64,000 nucleotides of DNA from Variovorax gossypii (GTDB lineage Bacteria > Pseudomonadota > Gammaproteobacteria > Burkholderiales > Burkholderiaceae_C), in contig NZ_RXOE01000010.1 of NCBI RefSeq assembly GCF_003965815.1, positions 1 to 64,000 of the forward strand, in the 5' to 3' direction. The position numbers and the translations under genes are program-made. Positions 43,520 through 52,178 of the stretch are shown here, one piece after another. Positions within the stretch are counted from its first letter, which is position 1. Each line of letters opens with the position of its first letter. The notes under the pieces were generated by a model that worked only from the letters and a program-made list of their open reading frames with translations, was not told where the DNA came from and made no database searches.

Positions 43520-44323
43520 TCAGATCAGCACCTTGCGGATGCGCGCCGACACCAGGTCGATCGCGCTGACGCTGATCACGATGATGATCATCACGGCGCA
43601 GGTCTGCGCGTACTGGAAGCCGCGGATGATCTCCCACAGCACCACGCCGATGCCGCCCGCCCCGACCATGCCCACCACCGACGCCGAGCGCACGTTCGAC
43701 TCGAAGCGGTAGAGCGCGAAGGAGATCCACAGCGGCATCACCTGCGGCAGCACGCCGTACACGATCTCGTGCAGGGCGCTGGCGCCGGTCGAGCGGATGC
43801 CCTCCACCGGCTGCGGGTCGATGGCCTCCACCGCCTCGGAGAAGAGCTTGGCCAGCACGCCGGTGGTGTGCACCCACAGCGCCAGCACGCCGGCGAAGGG
43901 GCCGAGGCCCACGGCCACCACGAACAGCATCGCGAACACCATCTCGTTGATGGCGCGGCAGCTGTCCATGAGGCGGCGCGTCGGCTGGTAGATCCACCAC
44001 GGCACGATGTTGGCCGAGGCCAGCAGCGCCAGCGGCACGGCCGTGGCCACCGCCAGCACGGTGCCCCACAGCGCGATCTGCAGCGTGACCACCATCTCCT
44101 GCAGGTAGATGCGCCACTGCGTGAAGTCGGGCGGGAAGAACTCGGCGGCGTAGGTCGCCATGTTGCCGCCGTCCCGGACGAGGTCGAGCGGGCGCATGTC
44201 GGCGCCATTCCAGGAGGCCGCGAGCAGCAGGAGCAGCGCGGCCCAGGAGAGCTGCCACGCCAGGTTGCGCTTGGGAGCCGTCGTGGCGAGCGGCGGGCGG
44301 TTCATCGGGATCGAGGAGGACAT
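43520..44323 (-). CDS. phnE: Phosphonate ABC transporter permease PhnE
   Basis: A 267-residue inner-membrane permease with about six hydrophobic segments. The cytoplasmic EAA-type loop for ATPase docking is visible toward the C-terminus (EGIRSTGASALHEIVYGVLP). It forms the channel of the PhnCDE importer. There is a single permease gene, so it would act as a homodimer. The start at 44323 has no strong ribosome binding site; an alternative ATG is at 44305. The gene lies 43 bases after phnD. Confidence 0.92.
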   Translation of the reverse strand: MSSSIPMNRPPLATTAPKRNLAWQLSWAALLLLLAASWNGADMRPLDLVRDGGNMATYAAEFFPPDFTQWRIYLQEMVVTLQIALWGTVLAVATAVPLALLASANIVPWWIYQPTRRLMDSCRAINEMVFAMLFVVAVGLGPFAGVLALWVHTTGVLAKLFSEAVEAIDPQPVEGIRSTGASALHEIVYGVLPQVMPLWISFALYRFESNVRSASVVGMVGAGGIGVVLWEIIRGFQYAQTCAVMIIIVISVSAIDLVSARIRKVLI

Positions 44324-44366
44324 GGGAGGCGAACGAGCGGTCGTCGGGAAGAAAGCGGCGCTGCGC

Positions 44367-45314
44367 TCAGTTCAGCGCGGCCAGCTTCTTGTCGATGTCG
44401 GCCAGCTTCGCCTTCCTGTCGGCGTCGCCCAGCGCAGCATCGGCCTCGATCTTGTTGCGCTGGCCGAAGAGTTCGATCTGGCGGATCGGCAGCAGCTGCT
44501 TGTCGCTCGATTCCTTGAAGCCCGCGAGCTTCGAGATCTTCATGACGATCTCCTTCTCGCGCGGATCGGTCTTGGCGTAGTTGATGAAGAAGTTGCGGAT
44601 CTTCGTCTTCGTGGCCTCGGGCAGGTCCTTGCGCATCACGAGCGGGTCGAGCGGGATCAGCGGCGAGGTCCAGATGACGCGGATGTCCTTGTACTTCTCG
44701 GGGAAGCGTTCCTTGATCTTCTCCAGGTTCTCGCTGTTGTTGGTCGCGACGTCCACCTGCTTGTTGGCCACGGCCAGTGCGTTCGCCTCGTGGTTGGCGC
44801 TGCGGGTGATGCGGAACGCGGTCTTGGCGTCGATCTTGTTCTGCGCGAAGACGTAGAAGCCCGGCACCAGGTAGCCCGAGGTGGAGTTCGGTTCGCCGTT
44901 GCCGAAGCTCAGGCTCTTCGCGTTCTTCAGCACGTCGTCGAGCGTCTGCAGCGGGCTCTCGCGGTTGACGATGAGATAGGAGTAGTAGCCCAGAGTGCCG
45001 TCGGCGTTGACCTTCTGCGCGAACACTTCGCCGTTGGCGCGGTCCACGGCTTCCATGGCCGACTTGTTGCCGAACCAGCCGAGCTGCACCTTGTTGAAGC
45101 GCATGCCTTCGATGATGCCGGCGTAGTCGGGCGCGAAGAAGGCGTTGACCTTCAGGCCGGTCTGCTTGCTCAGGTCGTCGATCAGCGGTTGCCAGTCGGC
45201 CTTGAGGTTCTGCGACGACTCGGTAGAGATGAGGCCCATGTTGAGGGTGTCCTGCGCGAACGCGCCGGCCATGCCGAGGCCGAACGCCGCGGCGGCGATG
45301 AGTTTCTTGATCAT
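44367..45314 (-). CDS. phnD: Phosphonate-binding periplasmic protein PhnD
   Basis: A 315-residue exported binding protein that delivers phosphonates to PhnCE. A signal peptide (about 1-20, GMAGAFAQ) is followed by a typical two-lobe fold with NMGLISTESSQNL, NEPNSTSGY-like and EANALAVANKQVDVATNNS segments. ATG at 45314 follows a GGAG site. Unlike its neighbours this protein is rich in Lys and Asn, as is usual for abundant periplasmic proteins. A stable hairpin separates it from phnC. Two distant paralogues are encoded at 7277-9414. Confidence 0.94.
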   Translation of the reverse strand: MIKKLIAAAAFGLGMAGAFAQDTLNMGLISTESSQNLKADWQPLIDDLSKQTGLKVNAFFAPDYAGIIEGMRFNKVQLGWFGNKSAMEAVDRANGEVFAQKVNADGTLGYYSYLIVNRESPLQTLDDVLKNAKSLSFGNGEPNSTSGYLVPGFYVFAQNKIDAKTAFRITRSANHEANALAVANKQVDVATNNSENLEKIKERFPEKYKDIRVIWTSPLIPLDPLVMRKDLPEATKTKIRNFFINYAKTDPREKEIVMKISKLAGFKESSDKQLLPIRQIELFGQRNKIEADAALGDADRKAKLADIDKKLAALN

Positions 45315-45380
45315 GGATGGCTCCAGGAAATGAAAGAGGAACGAGGGAGTGAAAGAGGGGACGGAGAGAAAGACGCGGCA

Positions 45381-45396
45381 GGCGCCCGGAGGCGCC
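45381..45396 (-). other. Perfect hairpin between phnC and phnD
   Basis: GGCGCC, a four-base loop and GGCGCC form a self-complementary stem just after the phnC stop codon. On the minus strand a T-run precedes the stem, so it is not a rho-independent terminator in the direction of transcription. Position suggests an mRNA-stabilising or processing element that lets the binding-protein gene be expressed more than the ATPase gene. Confidence 0.4.
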
Positions 45397-45406
45397 CCGA
45401 AAAAAA

Positions 45407-46252
45407 TCAGACTGCGCTTGCCGGCTGGGCCGTCCACGGCACGGCAACCGGTGGCGCGGGCTCGGGCGCGACAGGCCGCAGCAGCTCTTCGGCCTGCACG
45501 CCGTACAGCTCGTGCAGCAGCGCGGGCGTGAGCGCGGACGAAGGCCCGTCGAACACCACGCGGCCCTGGTTCAGCGCGACGACGCGCGGGCAGTACTTCA
45601 TTGCGACATCGACCTGGTGCAGCGAGACGATGACGGTGCAGCCGTCCTCGCGGTTGATGCGCGCCAGGATTTCCATGACCTTGCGCGAGGACTCCGGATC
45701 GAGCGAGGCGATGGGCTCGTCGGCCAGCACCACCTTGGCGCCCTGCACCAGCGTGCGCGCGATGGCCGCGCGCTGCTGCTGCCCGCCCGAGAGCGTGGAA
45801 GCGCGCTGCGCATGGCAGTCGGCGATGCCCACGCGCGCCAGCGCATCGAGCGCCTGCGCGCGCTCCTGCGCGGTGAACACGCGCGCCAGGCTGCGCCACC
45901 ACGGCATGCGGTGCAGCGAACCCACGAGCACGTTGACCAGCACCGGCAGCCGCGCGACGAGGTTGAACTGCTGGAACACGAAGCCCACCTGCGAGCGCAC
46001 CTTGCGGATGTCGCGATGGATGCGCCCGCCCTTCTGCACGCAGCATCCGTCGATCTCCACCAGCGACTGCGAACCGCCGTCGGCCGCCACCAGCCCCGCG
46101 ATGTGGCGAAGCAGGGTCGACTTGCCGGAGCCCGAGGCGCCGATGAGCGCGACCATGTCGCCGCGCGCCACGTCGATGTTGATGTCGCGCAGCGCGTGCC
46201 GGCCGTTGGCGAAGTGCTTGTCGAGATGTCGGATGCGCAGGAGGGTGTTCAT
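45407..46252 (-). CDS. phnC: Phosphonate ABC transporter ATP-binding protein PhnC
   Basis: A 281-residue ATPase of the PhnCDE importer. The Walker A motif is GASGSGKST, the signature is LSGGQQQRAAIART, and the Walker B is VVLADEPIASLD, with a following switch His in IVSLHQVD. ATG at 46252 is preferred to the TTG four codons upstream. A candidate PhnF operator lies just upstream (46260-46283), so phnC-D-E-HD may have its own regulated promoter in addition to read-through from phnM, which ends 92 bases before it. Confidence 0.94.
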   Translation of the reverse strand: MNTLLRIRHLDKHFANGRHALRDINIDVARGDMVALIGASGSGKSTLLRHIAGLVAADGGSQSLVEIDGCCVQKGGRIHRDIRKVRSQVGFVFQQFNLVARLPVLVNVLVGSLHRMPWWRSLARVFTAQERAQALDALARVGIADCHAQRASTLSGGQQQRAAIARTLVQGAKVVLADEPIASLDPESSRKVMEILARINREDGCTVIVSLHQVDVAMKYCPRVVALNQGRVVFDGPSSALTPALLHELYGVQAEELLRPVAPEPAPPVAVPWTAQPASAV

Positions 46253-46259
46253 TGCTTGT

Positions 46260-46283
46260 CTCAAAGTCGTCTAGACAAGTGCA
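46260..46283 (-). promoter_or_regulatory. Candidate PhnF operator in front of phnC
   Basis: A 24-base sequence here matches 20 of 24 positions of the one at 52116-52139 between phnF and phnG. The core on the plus strand is TCGTCTAGACAA, containing the perfect palindrome GTCTAGAC. GntR/HutC-type regulators such as PhnF bind short inverted repeats of this kind. The site is 8 bases upstream of the phnC start, where binding would block transcription or early elongation. Confidence 0.6.
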
Positions 46284-46344
46284 GTTTCACCAGCCCGTGT
46301 GACGAGCCGGAGACACTTCGGCGACGACGAAATGTCAGGGCGGT

Positions 46345-47499
46345 TCAGACCACCCTTCGGCCTTCGCGCCACACGCCGCGCACCACCGGGTACCGCGCAC
46401 CGTCGGGCAGCGTGCACATGCGCACCTGCACCAGGTCGGCGCGCAGGCCGACCTCGAGCACGCCGCGATCGTTCAGGCGTGCCGCGCGCGCCGGCGTGCG
46501 CGTCACCATGCCGACGGCCTGCGGCAGCGTGACGATCCCGTCATGCACCAGCCGCATCGCGGCGCCCAGCAGGCTGCCGGGCACGTAGTCGGAGGAGAGG
46601 ATGTCGAGCAGCCCGTAGCGCGCCAGCTCGGCCGCCGCGACGTTGCCGGAGTGCGATCCGCCGCGCATCACGTTCGGTCCTCCCATCACGTTCGAGAGGC
46701 CCAGCCCGTGCGCGGCGCGTGCCGCGGCCAGCGTGGTCGGGAACTCCGACATGCTCGCGCCCTCGGCGTGCGCCTGCTCCACGTGCGCCACCGTGGTGTC
46801 GTCGTGGCTCGCGAGCGCGATGCCGTGCGTGCGGCAGTATTCGACGAAGTAGCGCCGGTGCGGCAACGCGTACTCGGCCTGCAGCGCGCCGGCCTGCGCC
46901 ACGCGCTCGTCGAACTTGCTGTCGCTCCAGCCCTTCTTGCCGGTGTAGTAGACGCGGGCGATCTCGATGTTCTCCCACTGCCGCTGGCCCGGCGTGTGGT
47001 CCATCAGCGAGATCAGCGACAACCGCGGATGGCCATGGAAGGGCTCGAACAGCTCGACCGTGTTGGGCGCGGGCAGCTCGCAGCGCACGTGCAGGTGGTG
47101 GTCCGCGCGCAGCAGGTCCTGCGCGGCGCAGGCGTCGAGCGTGGTCAGCGTCGCTTCCCAGGTGCTGCCGCGCACGCTGTCGGGGTCGGCCTCGCCCACG
47201 CCGAGCGCATCGAACACCGTCGTGATGCCGGCGGCGGCCATCTCGGCGTCGTGCGCCAGCAGCGCGGGCAGCGGGCCCCAGTGCACCTTCGGGCGCGGCA
47301 TCAGGTGGCGCTCGAAGTTGTCGGTGTGCACTTCCACGAGGCCGGGCAGCAGGAAGTCGCCGTCGAGGTCGATGGTGCCTTCGGCGGTGGGGCCTCCGTC
47401 GATGCTGGCGATGCGCCCGCCATAGACGGTCAGCGCGCCCGGAACCACCTCGCCCGGCAGCACCATGCGTGCGTTGGCGAATACCGTCGTCGTGCTCAT
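46345..47499 (-). CDS. phnM: PhnM, ribosyl-triphosphonate diphosphatase of the C-P lyase pathway
   Basis: A 384-residue amidohydrolase-fold enzyme that removes pyrophosphate from alpha-D-ribose 1-methylphosphonate 5-triphosphate. Metal-site motifs include LLPGLVEVHTDNFERH, DHHLHVRCE, SLMDHTPGQRQ, ASHDDTT and DILSSDYVPGSLL. It follows phnL with a 4-base overlap and ends the phnG-M run. Length is normal. Confidence 0.96.
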   Translation of the reverse strand: MSTTTVFANARMVLPGEVVPGALTVYGGRIASIDGGPTAEGTIDLDGDFLLPGLVEVHTDNFERHLMPRPKVHWGPLPALLAHDAEMAAAGITTVFDALGVGEADPDSVRGSTWEATLTTLDACAAQDLLRADHHLHVRCELPAPNTVELFEPFHGHPRLSLISLMDHTPGQRQWENIEIARVYYTGKKGWSDSKFDERVAQAGALQAEYALPHRRYFVEYCRTHGIALASHDDTTVAHVEQAHAEGASMSEFPTTLAAARAAHGLGLSNVMGGPNVMRGGSHSGNVAAAELARYGLLDILSSDYVPGSLLGAAMRLVHDGIVTLPQAVGMVTRTPARAARLNDRGVLEVGLRADLVQVRMCTLPDGARYPVVRGVWREGRRVV

Positions 47500-48215
47500 G
47501 GCCGGCTGCTCCTGAAGGCGCCCACGTCGACACGGCGCGTCGCGACCGCGGCGCCGACTTCGGCATCGTGAAAGATCCCCACCGTGGCCGCGCCGCGCGC
47601 GGTGGCCTCGCGGATCAGCGAGATCACGGTGTCGGTGTTGGCCGCGTCGAGCGAGGCGGTCGGCTCGTCCAGCAGCAGCAGCGGCTTGGGCTTGATCATG
47701 TTGCGAGCGATGTTGATGCGCTGCTGTTCGCCGCCCGAGAAGGTCGCAGGCGGCAGGTGCCAGAGCCGCTCGGGAATGCGCAGGCGCGCGAGCCAGCGGC
47801 GGGCCTCCTCGCGCGCGGCCTCGATGGCGGCGGGGTCATCGCCCGCGTCCTCGGCCAGCGGCTCGGCCACCACGTCGAGCGCCGGCACGCGCGGGATCAC
47901 GCGCAGGAACTGGCTCACGTAGCCGATGGTGTCGCGCCGCAGGCTCACCATCTCGCGCGGCGTCGCCTGAGTCACGTCGATCGGGCCGGCCGGCGACTGC
48001 ACGGTGATGCGCCCCGCGCTCGCGCGGTAGTTGGCATAGACCAGCTTGAGCAGCGTGCTCTTGCCGAGGCCGGAGGCGCCGTCGAGCACCACGCACTCGC
48101 CGGCGGACACGCTCAGGTCCACGTCGTCGAACACGGGCAGCTCGAGGCTGTTCTGGCGGTGCAGCGTGAAGCGCTTGGCCACGCCCTGGAGTTGAAGCAT
48201 CGGAGGAGCCATCAT
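47496..48215 (-). CDS. phnL: PhnL, ABC-type ATPase subunit of the C-P lyase system
   Basis: A 239-residue ABC-family ATPase needed for phosphonate breakdown; it binds on the C-P lyase core together with PhnK and is not a transporter component. The Walker A motif is DGASGLGKST, the signature is FSGGEQQRINIARN, and the Walker B is PLLLLDEPTASLD. ATG at 48215 overlaps the phnK stop (ATGA); an internal ATG at 48200 is an alternative start. Its stop overlaps the phnM start in the same way. Confidence 0.94.
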   Translation of the reverse strand: MMAPPMLQLQGVAKRFTLHRQNSLELPVFDDVDLSVSAGECVVLDGASGLGKSTLLKLVYANYRASAGRITVQSPAGPIDVTQATPREMVSLRRDTIGYVSQFLRVIPRVPALDVVAEPLAEDAGDDPAAIEAAREEARRWLARLRIPERLWHLPPATFSGGEQQRINIARNMIKPKPLLLLDEPTASLDAANTDTVISLIREATARGAATVGIFHDAEVGAAVATRRVDVGAFRSSRP

Positions 48216-49000
48216 GGTTGCAGTACCGAGGAAACGAGCAGTTGGGTGTAGGCGTGCTGCGGGTCGTCCAGCACCTGGTCGGTGAGGCCGGCCTCGACCA
48301 CGCGGCCCTGCTGCATCACCAGCATGCGGTGCGCGAGCAGGCGCGCCACCGCCAGGTCGTGCGTGACGACGATGGCCGCGAGCTGCATCTGCCGCGTCAG
48401 CTGGCGCAGCAGGTCGAGCAGGCGCGCCTGCACCGACACGTCGAGGCCCGAAGTGGGCTCGTCCATGAACACCAGGCGCGGCTGCGTCACGAGGTTGCGC
48501 GCGATCTGCAGGCGCTGGCGCATGCCGCCCGAGAAGGTGCGCGGCGCGTCGTCGATGCGCGCCGGGTCGATCTCGACGCGGCCCAGCCACTCGGCGGCGG
48601 TGGCGCGCAGGCGGCCGTAGTGGCGCTCGCCCAGGCCCATGAGCCGCTCGCCGACGTTCGCGCCGGCCGACACGTCCATGCGCAGGCCGTCGGCCGGGTT
48701 CTGGTGCACGAAGCCCCAGTCGGTGCGCGCGAGCATGCGCTGCTGGGCCTCGGTCATCGTGAACACTTCCTGCAGGCCGCCTCCGCGCACCTGGAACTCG
48801 ACGCTGCCTGCGTCGGGCTTGTCGCGCGCGGCAATGGCGTTGAGCAGCGTCGATTTTCCGGAGCCGGATTCGCCGACCACGGCGAGCACTTCGCCGGGCC
48901 AGAGGTCGAAGGAAGCGTCGTGCAGCGCCACGCGCTCGCCGTAGCGCTTGGCGATGCCGCGCACGCGCAGCAGGGGAGATTTCGTGTCGGGGGCGTTCAT
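48212..49000 (-). CDS. phnK: PhnK, ABC-type ATPase of the C-P lyase core
   Basis: A 262-residue ATPase that docks on PhnJ in the C-P lyase complex. The Walker A motif is GESGSGKST, the signature is FSGGMRQRLQIARN, and the Walker B is RLVFMDEPTSGLD, followed by a switch His in VVTHDLAVARLL. The start at 49000 overlaps the phnJ stop by 4 bases. Motifs are all intact. Confidence 0.95.
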   Translation of the reverse strand: MNAPDTKSPLLRVRGIAKRYGERVALHDASFDLWPGEVLAVVGESGSGKSTLLNAIAARDKPDAGSVEFQVRGGGLQEVFTMTEAQQRMLARTDWGFVHQNPADGLRMDVSAGANVGERLMGLGERHYGRLRATAAEWLGRVEIDPARIDDAPRTFSGGMRQRLQIARNLVTQPRLVFMDEPTSGLDVSVQARLLDLLRQLTRQMQLAAIVVTHDLAVARLLAHRMLVMQQGRVVEAGLTDQVLDDPQHAYTQLLVSSVLQP

Positions 49001-49887
49001 GCAAGAGCCTGTTCGGGTTCGCTGCGGGGCGCGGGAGCCTGGGGCTGCTGCTCCTGCCGGCGCGAATGGCAGTGGTCGGAGTCGGAGCACACGTGCATGC
49101 GGGTGCCGCGGTCGTCTGTGATGATTTCGTCGAGGAAGCTGTCGGTCGCGCCGCACAGCGCGCAGGGCACGTCCCAGCGCTGCACCTCGAAGGGGTGGTC
49201 GTCGAAGCACAGGCTCTCGACCGGCGTGTAGGGCGGCACGGCGTAGATGCGCTTCTCGCGCCCCGCGCCGAAGAGCTGCAGCGCGGGGTTCATGTGCAGC
49301 TTGGGGTTGTCGAACTTCGGGATCGGCGAGGGCGACATCACGTAGCGGCCGTTGACCAGCACCGGGTAGTCGTAGGTGGTGGCGATGTGGCCGTAGCGCG
49401 CGATGTCCTCATAGAGCTTGACGTGCATCAGGCCGTACTCGGCCAGCGCGTGCAGCGTGCGGGTGGCGGCCTCGCGCGGCTCCAGGCGCTGCATCGGTTC
49501 CGGCACGGGCACCTGGTAGACCATCACCTGCCCTTCGGCCAGCGGCGCCTCGGGAATGCGGTGGCGGGTCTGGATGAGCGTCGCATCGACGGTGCGCGTG
49601 GTGGTTTCCACGCCTGTGGTGCGCTGGAAGAAGCGGCGGATGTTGACCGCGTTGACGGTGTCGTCCGAGCCCTGGTCGATGACCTTGAGCACGTCCTTCG
49701 GCCCGATGACCGCGGCCGTGACCTGGATGCCGCCCGTGCCCCAGCCGTAGGGCAGCGGCATCTCGCGCGAGCCGAAGGGCACCTGGTAGCCGGGGATGGC
49801 CACGGCCTTGAGGATGGCGCGGCGGATCATGCGCTTCGTGCGCTCGTCGAGGTAGGCGAAGTTGTATTCGGTGGTGGCGGTGGTCAT
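48997..49887 (-). CDS. phnJ: PhnJ, radical-SAM carbon-phosphorus lyase
   Basis: A 296-residue enzyme that breaks the C-P bond of ribosyl phosphonates using S-adenosylmethionine and an iron-sulfur cluster. The C-terminal cysteines keep the exact spacing of the E. coli enzyme: Cys242 and Cys245 (CALC), Cys267 and Cys273 (CSDSDHC), that is C-x2-C-x21-C-x5-C. The first three are cluster ligands and the last is the radical residue in E. coli. The gene overlaps phnI and phnK by 4 bases each. The C-terminal 20 residues are Gln/Pro-rich. Confidence 0.97.
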   Translation of the reverse strand: MTTATTEYNFAYLDERTKRMIRRAILKAVAIPGYQVPFGSREMPLPYGWGTGGIQVTAAVIGPKDVLKVIDQGSDDTVNAVNIRRFFQRTTGVETTTRTVDATLIQTRHRIPEAPLAEGQVMVYQVPVPEPMQRLEPREAATRTLHALAEYGLMHVKLYEDIARYGHIATTYDYPVLVNGRYVMSPSPIPKFDNPKLHMNPALQLFGAGREKRIYAVPPYTPVESLCFDDHPFEVQRWDVPCALCGATDSFLDEIITDDRGTRMHVCSDSDHCHSRRQEQQPQAPAPRSEPEQALA

Positions 49888-50975
49888 TGCGGCTCTTCTC
49901 CTGCGCCGTTGGCGCGCATCTTCCGAACGAGTTCGAGCTCGGACTGGAAGTCGACGTAGTGCGGCAGCTTCAGGTGCTGCACGAAGCCCGAGGCCTCGAG
50001 GCTGTCGCTGTGCGAGAGCACGAACTCCTGCATCTGCGCGGGTGCCTCGACGGGCTCGCCCAGCTCTTCCGCGCGCAGCGCGCGGTCGACCAGGCTCATG
50101 GCCATCGCCTTGCGTTCGCTGTGGCCGAAGGCCAGGCCGTAGCCGCGCGTGAACTGCGGCGGCTCGGTCTTGCTGCCGGCGAACTGGTTGACCATCTCGC
50201 ATTCGGTGAGCGCCATGTCACCGATGGAGATGGCGAAGCCCAGCTCCTCCGGCACGATCTCCAGCTCGGCCGTGCCCACGCGGATCTCGCCGACGAAGGG
50301 ATGGCTGTGCGAGTAGCCGCGCTGCGTCGAATAGGCCATGGCCAGCAGGAAGCCTTCGTCGCCGCGCGCGAGGTTCTGCAGGCGCGTCGCGCGGTCGGCG
50401 GGAAAGCGCAGCGGCGTGCGCGTGAGGTCCACGGGGGCCGGGTCGCCGGGCGGTACTTCGTGCGTTTCGATGAGGCCTTCGTGGTTCAGCAGGTCGACCA
50501 CGCGCGGCGTGAAGGCAGGAGCCTCAGCCGTCGGTGTCGCAGCGGGTGCGGCGGCCTGCTGCTGGCCGTTCGCGAGCAGCGTGAAGTCGAGCAGGCGCTG
50601 CGTGTAGTCGTAGGTCGGGCCCAGCACCTGGCCGCCGGGCAGGTCCTTGAAGGTGGCGGAGATGCGGCGGTCGAGCTGCATGCGCGCCGTGTCGAGCGCA
50701 ACGCTGCAGCCCAGGCGCGGCAGCGTGGCACGGTAGGCGCGCAGCAGGAAGATGGCTTCGACCACGTCGCCTGCCGCCTGCTTGATGGCGAGCGCGGCGA
50801 GTTCGGGGTCGTACACCGAGCCTTCGGTCATCACGCGGTCGACGGCGAGCCTGAGCTGCTCGCGGATCTGCTGCACCGACAGCTCGGGCGTGTCTGCATT
50901 GCCGCGGCGCTGTTCGGCCAGCAGCCTGTAGCTGTTGAGGATGGCGGTCTCGCCGCCCTTGACTGCAACGTACAT
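49884..50975 (-). CDS. phnI: PhnI, nucleosidase subunit of the C-P lyase core
   Basis: A 363-residue core subunit that, with PhnG, PhnH and PhnL, attaches the phosphonate to the C1 of ATP-derived ribose. Characteristic segments are MYVAVKGGETAILNSYRLL at the N-terminus, LLNHEGLIE in the middle and RGYGLAFGHSERKAMAMSLVDRAL toward the end. The start at 50975 leaves a one-base gap after phnH. There is a small Ala/Pro-rich insertion around residues 135-155. Confidence 0.96.
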   Translation of the reverse strand: MYVAVKGGETAILNSYRLLAEQRRGNADTPELSVQQIREQLRLAVDRVMTEGSVYDPELAALAIKQAAGDVVEAIFLLRAYRATLPRLGCSVALDTARMQLDRRISATFKDLPGGQVLGPTYDYTQRLLDFTLLANGQQQAAAPAATPTAEAPAFTPRVVDLLNHEGLIETHEVPPGDPAPVDLTRTPLRFPADRATRLQNLARGDEGFLLAMAYSTQRGYSHSHPFVGEIRVGTAELEIVPEELGFAISIGDMALTECEMVNQFAGSKTEPPQFTRGYGLAFGHSERKAMAMSLVDRALRAEELGEPVEAPAQMQEFVLSHSDSLEASGFVQHLKLPHYVDFQSELELVRKMRANGAGEEPQ

Positions 50976-50976
50976 C

Positions 50977-51603
50977 TCAAGCCTCCTGCTCGATGCGCGT
51001 GGTGCGCGGAAGGCCGACGATCTGCCCCGGCGCTGCCAGGAACATGTCGACGCCGCGCGGAAAGGCCGCGTGGTTGGCGGACCACTGCGCGGCGAAGGGC
51101 GTCGCGCCGGTGCGCGGCAGGCCTTCGACGGCAACCGATTCGCTGTCGCGGATGCCGGGGCCGCGCAGCGTCCATGCGCCGGCACCGCCTTCGGCAAGGC
51201 CGGCCACGTCGACCACGCAGGTCGTCGACTGGTCGGGATAGGCGTCGCTGCCCTGCGCGAAGCTGTCCAGGCGCGGGCATTCGTCGCCCTGCGCCACCCA
51301 TGCGAACTGCGCGGCCTCGGGCTTGTTGACCAGCACGCAGCCGGTGTGGAAGCGCAGCCAGGCAGCGGCGTCGCTGCCGGCCAGAGAGGGCGAGAGCCAG
51401 AGCGTGCAGTCGGGATCGAGCAGCGCGAGCAGCAGCGCGGCGGAAGCGGGGTGGCCGCGCGACGGTGTCTGCGCGTCGTGCGCGAGGGCGACCACACGGC
51501 CGGGATGCGACAGCGCATGCAGCGCCGTGCGGAACACCGACTGGCTGCCCAGTGCCGCGTCGGAAAAACCGGCGCCTAGAGTGGAAAGATCGAGCGCGCT
51601 CAT
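50977..51603 (-). CDS. phnH: PhnH, C-P lyase core subunit
   Basis: A 208-residue subunit of the PhnGHIJ core complex. Family features are GFSDAALGSQSVFRTALHALSHPGRV-like sequence near the N-terminus, a Leu-rich LLLALLDPDCTLWLS segment and PRGVDMFLAAPGQIVGLPRTTR at the C-terminus. It has no catalytic motif of its own and stabilises the core. The start overlaps phnG by 4 bases. Confidence 0.94.
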   Translation of the reverse strand: MSALDLSTLGAGFSDAALGSQSVFRTALHALSHPGRVVALAHDAQTPSRGHPASAALLLALLDPDCTLWLSPSLAGSDAAAWLRFHTGCVLVNKPEAAQFAWVAQGDECPRLDSFAQGSDAYPDQSTTCVVDVAGLAEGGAGAWTLRGPGIRDSESVAVEGLPRTGATPFAAQWSANHAAFPRGVDMFLAAPGQIVGLPRTTRIEQEA

Positions 51604-52103
51604 TCGGAATCGTCCTCGCCTTCGGCATCGCCGGCTTCGCGCGCGACGGTGAAGAACTCGACCTTGCTGCTCTGCGCGCTGGCCTGGCGGCGTGCGCGCA
51701 GCTGCTGGAGATGGCGGCGCACGGGAGCGAGCAGCTGGGCATCCAGCGCCGGTTGGCGTTCAGGGTCTTGCAGCAGCGCGTCGGCCACGGCGGCCAGTTG
51801 CGCATGACGGTGCGAACGGCCCATGACGTAGGCGACGCCCACCGCGGAGCCGGCCTCGCCCAGACGCAGGGCGCAACGCGTGACCGTGACTTCGCCGAGG
51901 TTGAAGCGCTCGCCCGAGCCTCCCGCGCGGCCCTGCACCATCACGAGGCCGGTTTCCGGCGCGCGCAGCCACTGTGGCGTACCCTGCGCATGAGCACCGA
52001 GCGCCGGCTCGAGCAGCTCCAGCGGAGCCCGCGCCAGCGTGGCCATCCACTGGGCGCGATCCAGCGGGCGCCCGGGCGGTTCCGTGTCAAAAGCATGAAA
52101 CAT
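51600..52103 (-). CDS. phnG: PhnG, C-P lyase core subunit
   Basis: A 167-residue subunit and the first gene of the phnG-M operon. The family segment ARAPLELLEPAL, then GLVMVQGRAGGSGERFNLGEVTVTRC (shown in parts), then VAYVMGRSHRHAQLAAVADALL, matches PhnG. ATG at 52103 is close to the candidate PhnF operator at 52116-52139, so repression would act at the operon start. It overlaps phnH by 4 bases. Confidence 0.93.
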   Translation of the reverse strand: MFHAFDTEPPGRPLDRAQWMATLARAPLELLEPALGAHAQGTPQWLRAPETGLVMVQGRAGGSGERFNLGEVTVTRCALRLGEAGSAVGVAYVMGRSHRHAQLAAVADALLQDPERQPALDAQLLAPVRRHLQQLRARRQASAQSSKVEFFTVAREAGDAEGEDDSE

Positions 52104-52115
52104 GTAAGTGATACT

Positions 52116-52139
52116 CTCAAAGTTGTATAGACAAATTCA
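52116..52139. promoter_or_regulatory. Candidate PhnF operator between phnG and phnF
   Basis: The core TTGTATAGACAA (52123-52134) is an inverted repeat with one mismatched pair near its centre. With flanks (CTCAAAG before it, ATTCA after it) it matches the site upstream of phnC in 20 of 24 positions. On the minus strand a TTGAAT hexamer overlaps its upstream edge and could be the -35 of the phnG promoter. The position between two divergent genes suits repression of phnG and autoregulation of phnF. Confidence 0.65.
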
Positions 52140-52178
52140 ACAACCGGCGCGAGCTTAGAGAGCGCTCAAGACGACTTC

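Noticed and set aside
45395..45410. Hairpin plus A-run after phnC as an intrinsic terminator
   Set aside because: The T-run on the transcribed strand comes before the stem, not after it, so it would not terminate minus-strand transcription.
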